64,000 nucleotides of DNA from Laguncularia racemosa (taxonomy: Eukaryota > Streptophyta > Magnoliopsida > Myrtales > Combretaceae), in NCBI GenBank assembly GCA_037954665.1, contig JBBMOL010000372.1, positions 267,501-331,500 of the forward strand, in the 5' to 3' direction. The notes under the pieces were generated by a model. It ran no database searches, had not been told where the DNA came from, and saw only the letters and a list, made by a program, of their open reading frames with translations. Positions 56,471-64,000 of this stretch are shown here, in pieces. The first letter of the stretch is position 1. The number at the start of each line of letters is the position of its first letter. Position numbers and translations under genes: made by a program.

Positions 56471-56910
56471 TTAAGAAAACTACTATAAAGAAAAATCAGT
56501 TGATATTTATACTATTAAGAGTATTTTGTTGTCTATATTTACTGTTACATTTGCGTTTAATGAAGAATCTACTTTATATTACTGTTATATTCTTAGATGT
56601 TAATGTTCTCATTTGTTATATTAATTTTCTTCTTTTCTTATTTTTCTATTCATAACAAAAAGGAGGAGAAATATGTGATATGTGTGAAAAATAAACAAAA
56701 ACTTAAAGTATTAATAAAGAAAAAGGAATATGAAAAGTTGAATAAATGTTTTTGTTTATAAAGGGTTTTGTTTTCATCAATATCTAATATGTCAAAAAAA
56801 AGTGTGAAAATAAACAAAAACTCAAAGTATTAATAAAGAAAAAGGAATATGAAAAATTGAATAAATATTTTTGTTTATAAAGGGTTTGTTATCATAGAAA
56901 AGGGGAAGAA
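56471..56910 (+). other. SIRE 3' untranslated region with duplicated segment and purine tracts
   Basis: A roughly 90-bp segment (GTGTGAAAATAAACAAAAAC...) occurs at 56682-56772 and 56802-56890. Purine tracts AAAAGGAGGAGAA (about 56658-56670) and AAAAGGGGAAGAA (56898-56910) follow the same pattern; the second directly precedes the LTR. Confidence 0.65.
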
Positions 56911-57959
56911 TGTTAAGTTCTCTTGATAATAACAAAAAGCTAAGAGGTTACTAGCTAAGTTATTAAGTGTGTAGATAAATAATGCACATGTAATTTAGTT
57001 TAATCTCTTAGAAGAAAATTTTTCCTCTCAAGCTTTTACTTAAAAGGTAATTTAGAGACTAACTCAGAGAGTAGACTTGTTATATGACTCTCAAGCTTTT
57101 AGTTAGAAGGTAACTCAAAGACTGACCTAGAGAGTAGACTTGCTACATTAATATAACTGTAGAAACAAGTAGCATGTTATAAGATGAGTTTGAAGATTTA
57201 ATCAACTTGAAGACTCAGTTCTAAAGTTGAATGTATTTAGGTAATACATTCAAAATGTTCCACAAAGTTGGTTAATATATCTAGGGGATTTGAAATTATA
57301 ATTAGTTTAAAGATTAAAATTAAAGTTGGTTCAGACTTGACGAAGCAAAAAATGTTTGATGAAGATTTATATTGTTCAAAATTCAAAGTTGTGCTTGAGG
57401 AGTAGAAAATATTTAAAAACGATAACAACTGAAATACATTTTTATTTTTAAGGGATATGAAGTCAACTATTTTTTTGAAGATATTATCTACACACTTCAC
57501 TAACAACATGGAACTAATCAAGGAAAATTTTTGAATTAGAGATAAATAGCAAAATATCTAGAGTAAGTCCTATCTCCAACGTTTAGCTTATCCTCTTCTA
57601 GCCGTTGCATGATCAGAAGTGATATATCCTTAGCATCCAAGAAGAACAAAACTAAATTGAACATGAAGAAAAAATACTTAGCATTCTCTATGGAAAAAAA
57701 ATAAATTCCGTTACATTTCTTTTTTTATTTTGTACCAAACTTGGTAAGGATTACATTTTCTTTATTTTTCATATATTTTGATAATTTTTGTAAGAGTTAG
57801 ATTATAAATAGGCTTAGAGTCTAGAGATAGCTAAGTGATAGTTATAAAGTCTCACAGAGTGAATTTTGATCACTATTTGTAAATCTCATTTTGTGATTTG
57901 ATATAGTGGAACATACTAGTGTGGAATATCGAGTTCCCAGCTTGGAGCTAGAAGAGAGG
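56911..57959 (+). repeat. SIRE 3' LTR, interrupted by F
   Basis: Starts TGTTAAGTTCTC after the purine tract. Contains a tandem repeat of about 75 bp (CTCAAGCTTTTA..GAGTAGACTTG at about 57029 and 57102). Cut at 57959 by element F; the rest should lie beyond the right edge. Confidence 0.7.
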
Positions 57960-60007
57960 TGTAACACCCTGAAACCAAGGCTGCGCTAGTGCTCGCTATG
58001 TGTCCTTATCTCACAAGAACATGTTAAGGCTCTAAAACAAATCTGATACATTTTAACTTATAACTCCTATAATAAAAGCATTTCATATATCTCCAAAGTT
58101 TCAAATAATAACTTAACCCATATCAAACATCTAACGCAGCAGAAATCTTTAAACACCAAAAATGACAATTCTCAACAAATACTATCTATTACAATTAAAC
58201 ATCATAATTCTTCTTAAAACTTAATCACCATAATAATAATAGTACTCTTCATCTTCCTCTCTCTGTGGTTCAACTAAACCCAAGTCTTCTTCTAGGTTCT
58301 CATATCTTTTAACACCTACATCTAAAAATGATTCCTTAAAGGGTGAGCTAATGCCTAGTATGTATAACACAAACACATATGCATGAACAAACATAAACGA
58401 GTATCACACACATTATGCAAAACTTAAACATAGACAATAATTTCTTATTATAATTTTATGTCCACAAGCAAACAATAGGGTACTCATGACCCCCTTAACA
58501 CACTTAACACATTAGAGCATGTCTTGGTGATGGGAACTACCACTACGAGCTCTACACCCATGATCCCTTAATCCTTAAACTTGGTGATGGGAACTGCCAC
58601 TATGGGCCCCACACCCATGTCCGCTTAAACACTTAAAGTTGGTGATGGGAACTGCCACTACAGGCCCCATACCTATGTACACTTAACCACTTGAACTTGG
58701 TGATGGGAACTACCACTATAGGCCCCACACCTATGTACACTTAAACACTTGAACAACATCCAACCTAGATCATTTCCAAGTATGACTCTACTAAGAATAA
58801 CATCACACAAGGATCATTGGGGTGCTCCCTAGGGATCTGCCACTACGAGCCCTTATGCCGAGCTAAGCACATACAACATGTCACTTAAACACTTAAACTG
58901 AATCGTTCACTTAATCAATTTCAAAAACATATACTAATGTAATCAAAAACTGAACAACTCTTCTTAGTATTCAATTTAAGATCAATATCATTCTTAATCT
59001 CCTTAATCCTGTTCATTTAATTTCTCTACGGCCTTACTAGTTATTTAAGTTGCGTGGAAATTAGTTTAAATCAAAGTTAAACAAACATATAATCTTGTTA
59101 TACTTTATTCAATACGGTCATGTTGGGGACTGTGTTTCTCAACATGGGTTGAAACATGACCGTGTTAATGGTCATATATCTTTTAGTGTATAACTAGGCT
59201 TCAACATAGTTGGAACACGGTTGTGTTAGGAGGGTGTGTTATTCTTAACTCAATATGATCGAGGCACGACCATGTTAGAAGGTCGTGTATCTCTTGGTAC
59301 ATCTTTTACACTTAACACAGTCTAAACATGACCATGTTGGAAGGTCGTGTTGCCCTTAACTCAACACGCTCAAAAGACGACCATATTGGAAGGCCATGTA
59401 TCTCTTAGTATACCCTTCCATTTCAACACGGTCGAAACATAACCGTGTTGAGAGGTCGTGTTACCCTCAGCAATCTCCATAAACCCTTATTCTCTTACTT
59501 CAATTCCTCCTAAACCTAATCCTTCCTATTCCTAAGCTTAATTATGTCTCTAAAATTCGTAATTATAAATAAATTATACAGATTAGATTACTCACTTCAA
59601 TTCCACAAATTGCAAATCTTGGATTCATTGATTCTCATTCTCCTATCATCCTTGTTTAAACTTCGTGTTTTACATGAGTAAGCTATTTGCATAAATTCCG
59701 AATTCCATAATCCTAATTTAAATTTCTTATAACATCCTTACCTTGAGTTCTTTGGAATTAGACCTCTTTGGTGTCCTTTCGTCTTAGGTTCCTTTGTAAG
59801 ATTCCTTCTCCTTCTCTCTCGTTATACGGCTGTAAAGTGTCCAAGTGCAAAAAAAGAAGAAACACCCTAGGTTATTTTGTTTTTTATAGTTTAACTAACA
59901 AAAGACGAATTTGCCCTTATCCCATTGTCCTATTTACAACATTGTCATTTATTATGTTTATATATATATTTATATAAGATAAAAGATAAAAAAAAATGTA
60001 TATTATA
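57960..60007 (-). repeat. Element F 3' LTR
   Basis: 2048 bp starting TGTAACACCCTG. Four copies of the GATGGGAACTGCCACTA repeat at 58525-58750 and a palindrome cluster of CACGACCGTG type at 59112-59455. The inner end TATTATA at 60007 shows a CA-to-TA change. Confidence 0.85.
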
Positions 60008-60099
60008 TTCTCCCTACCTTATTAAAACTTTCATCCTTGAAAGTTACCTGGATTTAGGAAGAGTTCTGGATGCTTTCTCTTCATTTTTTCTTCTAACTC

Positions 60100-61170
60100 C
60101 TATGTCGCTTCCTTTTTTGTTTGGTTTGTCCATTGCACTTTAACATAAGGGATCATTTTCCTTCTTAGCACCCATTCTTTAGTGTCCAAAATCCTGATTA
60201 GCCTTTCCAAAGATGTCAGATTTGGCTACACATTCAATGGTTCCAAGGCCACTATCTAATCCAGGTTGGATTTGTACTTCCTTAACATGGATACATGGAA
60301 TACATCATGTACCTCGACTAAATTTGGTGGAAGGGCTAATCTGTAAGCCACTGTGCCTATTCTCTCCACTATCTCAAATGGGCCTATATACCTCGAGTTT
60401 AGCTTTCCCCTCAACCCGAATCTGATCTCTCCTTTTGTTGGAGAAATCCTCAATAATACCTTATCTCCCACTTGGAATTCTAAAGGACGCCTTCTCTTGT
60501 CTACATAGCCCTTTTGTCGAGACCGGGCCGTCTGTATTCTCTGTTTGATTAGTTTTACCTTGTCAACTACTTCTAGAACTAACTCCGGCCCCATCATCTA
60601 TCTTTCTCTCACTTTATCCCAATGCAGTGGAGATTTGCACCTTCTTCCATAAAGAGCTTCATATGGTGCCATCTGAATAGTTGCCCGGTAACTATTATTA
60701 TAGGCAAACTCCACTAGAGGTATATGCTCATTCCAATTTCCTCCAAAGTCTAGTGTACATGCCCTAAGTAAATCTTCTAGTATTTGTATATTCTTTTTAG
60801 ACTGACCATCTATCTATAGGTGGAATGTTGTACTAAATTGTAGCTTGGTGCCCAATGCCTTGTGAAGGCTGTTCCAAAATCTACTCACAAACCTAGTGTC
60901 TCTATCAGAAGTGATTGTTACTGGCAGTCCATCTAATCTGACTATCTCCTGTATATATATTTGAGCCAGTTTCTCCAATTTATATCTTACTCTGATAGGT
61001 ATGAAATGAGCAGACTTAGTCAATCTATCTACTATGACCTAAACTACATCTTGTTTCATTTTGGTATTTGGGAGGGCTATAACAAAATCCATTGTCACAT
61101 GCTCCTTTTTCCACTCCAGTACTGGAAGAGGCTGTAATTCTCCAGTTGGTCTCTAGTGTTCTATTCTGAT
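60100..61170 (-). pseudogene. Element F integrase and chromodomain
   Basis: GPY/F block at 60256-60597 (L-E-F-Q-V-G-D-K-V-L-L-R-I-S-P, Y-I-G-P-F-E-I-V, F-H-V-S-M-L-R-K-Y), intact over 113 codons. Core at 60814-61023 (T-S-D-R-D, S-R-F-W-N-S-L). Chromodomain remnant at 60100-60230. Stops and frameshifts between. Confidence 0.82.
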
Positions 61171-61173
61171 CCA

Positions 61174-61777
61174 CTAGCATGTGAGGCATTTGGCTACATA
61201 TTCTGCTATTTCTCTCTTCATGTTTCTCCACCAATAACAGCTCTTCACATCCTTGTACATTTTAGTACTCCCAAGATGTATTGTACAAGTGGAATGATGC
61301 GCTTCTTTCATTATCTCTCTCTTCAATTCTGCACCCCTTGCCACACATAGTCTTATTTTGTACCTTAAGGTCCCTTCAGCATCTAAGTTGAATTCTGGTG
61401 CCTTGCTTTGTTCCATTCTGCTGTTGAGCTCTTGAATGTCCTTATCTTCCATCTGACTCGATTTAATTCTATCTACAATGGTTGGTTGAATCCTTAAAGT
61501 AGCCATTTTTACTCCCACTTCTTGTGTTAAGACATCTAGCTCCATTTTGTGCATGTCTTCCAATAACGCTTTCTGTAAAGTGATGAGAGTGGCTACATTA
61601 CCCTGTTTCTTTCTACTAAGGACATCTGCCACCACATTGGCTTTTCTTGGATGGTATTGTATTTCCAGATCATAATATTTGATTAACTCCAACCATCTCC
61701 TCTGTTTCATGTTCAACTCTTTCTATGTAAATATGTACTTCAGGCTTCTATGGTCACTGAAGATTTTGCACCTTTCT
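61174..61777 (-). pseudogene. Element F RNase H end and integrase zinc domain
   Basis: 180 codons open: R-W-L-E-L-I-K-Y-Y-D, V-V-A-D-V-L-S-R-K (RNase H end), then the HHCC domain with A-H-H-S-T-C-T-I-H-L-G-S-T-K-M-Y and C-L-T-C. One of the better preserved stretches of F. Confidence 0.82.
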
Positions 61778-62499
61778 TGATGTACTCAAGACCAATTACA
61801 AGTTCACAAATGCAAATGAGGATCCAATTGAATGATACACGATCAAAATGTCATGAACCCTAAATTGAAAATGAAACCTAAAATGGCATGAAAAAGGATA
61901 GAAAAAGAAGAACTAATTCCTCACCAGATATTACTCACTAGTTAGAATTAAGATGGATTTGATGTTATTGATATTACACATAATAAGGATCAAATCCCAC
62001 TCGCCACACTTCAAGAAGAAATGATATGAGCAAATAGCGTGAAAGGAAGTGTCCCTCAAGGTTTTCAATATCTGAAAAATGATGTGTCAAAAAGTCCCTT
62101 ACAAAACCTAATTAGCAAGTATTTATACCCTACTCTAAACAAGGAAATTACAACAATGCCAAATAGTAAAAAATCAGTCCTATGAGTCACATGAAGAATT
62201 GATTCTCCATGTGAAAGAGAAGTGAAGATGGTCGGTTTTTCTCAAGTGAAATGTAAATGAAATGAAGGTTGGTTCCTCTTGTCTTTGTAGGTTCAATTTG
62301 GTTCATAATGGACCGTGATCCATTCACAAACCAATTGCTATTGTGCTTGATCGTTTTCTTGTAAAAACCGATAAAAATGTACTTGCTAAAATATGAAAAC
62401 AATTACTATAAAATAAATAAAGATAAAATGTGAATGTCTAGGTTCCATTTGGTTCAAGTGTGCTTCTCAATGCCGGGTCCAGAGGTTTTATTCCCATCA
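61778..62499 (-). repeat. Solo LTR 'J' inside F
   Basis: 722 bp, ends TGATGTAC...CCCATCA, flanked by TTTCT on both sides (61773-61777 and 62500-62504). Internal motifs (TATTACTCACTAGT, CCACTCGCCACA, GCAAGTATTTATACC) resemble H's LTR, with promoter GTATTTATA at 62119-62127 on the minus strand. No internal region left: a solo LTR of an H-related family. Confidence 0.85.
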
Positions 62500-62504
62500 T
62501 TTCT

Positions 62505-62925
62505 CCATATACGTAATGTCTCCATAGTTTCAAAGCTAGCACTACAGTTGCCAATTCTAAGTTGTGAGTTGGGTAGTTCTTTTCATACGGTTTCAATTGT
62601 CGAGATGCATATGCTATTACTTGACCACCTTGCATCATACACACCCCAATCCTTGAATTGAGGCATCGCTATGCACTGTAAACTCTTTTCCACTCTTGGG
62701 CAAAGTCAAAACTGGCGTTGACACCAGTTTCTCTTTGAGTGTCTGAAAGTTGACTTCACATCTATCATCTAATTCGAATTTCATACCTTTCTTTGTCAGT
62801 CTGGTGAGAGTAGTTTCTATTTTGGAAAACCCTTCTATAAATCTCCTATAGTAGCCTACTAGACCTAGGAAGCTTCTTACCTCTATAACTGTCTTCGGTC
62901 TGTGCCAATCTACTATTGCTCTCAC
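62505..62925 (-). pseudogene. Element F RNase H
   Basis: G-L-V-G-Y-Y-R-R-F-I-E-G-F-S, V-H-S-D-A-S, then A-Y-A-S-R-Q-L-K-P-Y-E-K-N-Y-P-T-H and W-R-H-Y-V-Y-G. One frameshift near 62640 joins two otherwise open halves. J splits the following part. Confidence 0.82.
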
Positions 62926-63335
62926 CTTTTATAGGTCCATAGATATACCACTCTTGTTAACAACATGACCCAAGAAGACTACTTGTTCCAGCCAAAATTC
63001 ACATTTACTAAATTTGGCATACAACTTCTCATCTTATAGCTTGCCTAATATTAGTCTCAAGTGCTCTTCATGCTCCTCAATACTTTTAGAGTATATTAGA
63101 ATATTGTCTATAAAGACGATTACAAACTTATCCAAGAAATCGCAAAATACTCTACTCATTAAATCCATGAATGCAACTGGTGCATTTATTAGTCCAAAGG
63201 GCATCACTAGAAATTCATAGTGTCCATATCTAGTCCTGAATACTATTTTCTGGATGTCTTCTTATCTGATTTTGAGTTGATGATAGCCTAATCTCAAGTT
63301 TACTTTAGAGAACACCTGAGCTCTACAGAGTTAAA
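62926..63335 (-). pseudogene. Element F reverse transcriptase
   Basis: Read on the minus strand: V-M-P-F-G-L (63190-63205), then V-F-I-D-N-I-L-I-Y-S-K (63088-63120), with Asn for the second catalytic Asp exactly as in E, and K-F-S-K-C-E-F. The N-terminal RT third is missing: at about 63335 the sequence jumps to the protease-RT linker, a deletion relative to E. Confidence 0.75.
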
Positions 63336-63834
63336 CAAGAAATTCCCTCACTATCTGTACTTTTTCCATTCTAACTTCTTCACTAGCTTCAATAAATATG
63401 GTTGCCAGTATACTTTTTCCCCACATCTCATAGGTAGGCAATCTAGTGGGTCTCTACACTTCGAGTTTGTATTCAAAACGTCTATCCCCAAGTATATTAA
63501 ACTGTATCACCATGTTGTGACAGTCAATGGTGGCATGATATTTTGATAACCAGTTGACACCCAAAATAATGTCGAACTCTATCATCTTTAATACTAGGAG
63601 GTCTGCTGGCATCACCCTACCATGTATTTCTATACTCACTCCTCTACATATCCTACTTATTCTTCCTCCTACTCCCAAAGGAGTACTAACAGCCAAGCAA
63701 TCATCTATATTTTCAACATCTAAAGCACATGTACAAACAAAGTTTTCGGACACACGGGGCACAAACGCACCAGTATTGAATAGTACATATGCATTATAGG
63801 AGTGTACTAGAAACATACCTGCAATGTTGTTCAC
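63336..63834 (-). pseudogene. Element F aspartic protease
   Basis: 126 codons open at 63454-63834 with Y-V-L-F-N-T-G-A at the active site (Asn in place of the catalytic Asp), then D-I-I-L-G-V-N-W-L-S-K-Y-H (normally G-M-D-W-L). Both departures fit G-to-A changes. Zinc-knuckle/gag sequence begins near 63850 and runs off the edge. Confidence 0.8.
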
Positions 63835-64000
63835 ATTTGAGATATCCTGGTGCCGTTGCTAATGAAGAGCAAACACCCTGGTAGGAACTCTTTGTCTAGG
63901 ACCTTTTGCTTGTGGTCTACCTCCCTATCCTCTCACTGGAGGTTTAGCTACCTATTAAACTGACCCTGCTTGGTTTCTAATTTATCCTTGAGGATAGTTG

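Larger units (their letters stand above)
47268..57959 (+). mobile_element. SIRE-type Ty1/copia element, 3' half (contains H)
   Basis: Copia order IN-RT-RNase H, then a further ORF, purine tract and 3' LTR. RT and RNase H motifs (G-T-K-W-V-F-K-N-K-L-N, Q-I-Y-V-D-D-V-I-F, A-T-P-M-S-S-S, L-I-G-S-F-L-Y-L-T-A-S-R) fit the SIRE/Maximus lineage, whose members carry an extra ORF after pol. The left half is missing at element E's insertion point; F lies in the 3' LTR. Confidence 0.8.
57960..64000 (-). mobile_element. Tekay/Del-like Ty3/gypsy element 'F' (partial, contains solo LTR J)
   Basis: Sister of E. 3' LTR 57960-60007, then on the minus strand chromodomain end, IN, RNase H, RT, PR up to the window edge. 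The adjacent target copy would be AGAGG (57955-57959). Runs off the right edge before gag and 5' LTR. Confidence 0.88.

Overview
This 64 kb window is nuclear DNA of a dicot-type flowering plant. It holds the edges of two ordinary genes and a deep stack of nested LTR retrotransposons. The evidence is spliced plant-type genes (an ERD6-like sugar transporter exon and a five-exon GDSL lipase-like gene), tRNA-iMet primer sites (TGGTATCAGAGC), Tekay/Del-type chromodomain elements with TGTAAC...GTTACA ends, a SIRE-type Ty1/copia element and a MULE-like MITE. The species cannot be named from sequence alone.\n\nLayout. 17-199 (-): exon 1 of an ERD6-like sugar transporter running off the left edge. 1635-15161: an old solo LTR (G) into which gypsy element A (1914-13005, -, target duplication CATCT) inserted; element B1 (2387-7904, +, duplication GTAAG) then landed inside A's 3' LTR, and a MITE (14621-15134) also sits in G. 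17329-19233 (-): a decayed GDSL esterase/lipase-like gene. 19695-47262 (-): Tekay-like element E, split by Tekay-like element D (23133-42249, +, duplication AGTAG). D's 3' LTR is split by B2 (33127-40709, -, duplication TATAT), and B2's 5' LTR is split by a 2.16 kb foreign segment (K) between 208-bp direct repeats. 47268-57959 (+): the 3' half of a SIRE-type copia element with a third ORF after pol; that ORF is interrupted by the non-autonomous gypsy element H (50159-55174, -). 57960-64000 (-): element F, sister to E, inserted in the SIRE 3' LTR and itself carrying a solo LTR (J, 61778-62499, duplication TTTCT).\n\nMost elements are dead through nonsense codons and frameshifts, many of them explicable by C-to-T decay. 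B1 and B2 share the same loss of the RT core and RNase H with an otherwise nearly open gag-PR-IN frame, so they look like a non-autonomous family that moved with help in trans. H keeps only a protease domain, a Gln/Glu repeat tract and the LTR-encoded tail. E and F share a D-to-N change in the RT active site.\n\nThe most striking unexplained structure is that LTRs of several families (A, B, D, E/F, and the foreign segment K) carry clusters of GC-rich palindromes of the CACGGCCGTG, CACGACCGTG, CACGACCGTGC or GGCCGGC type in AT-rich DNA. Where a TATA box is visible, the cluster lies about 80-330 bp upstream of it. I see no defence system, CRISPR array or novel enzyme operon. Two places look like possible assembly problems: an indel-rich patch in B1 (5699-6575) and a 32-base poly-G run (41620-41651).
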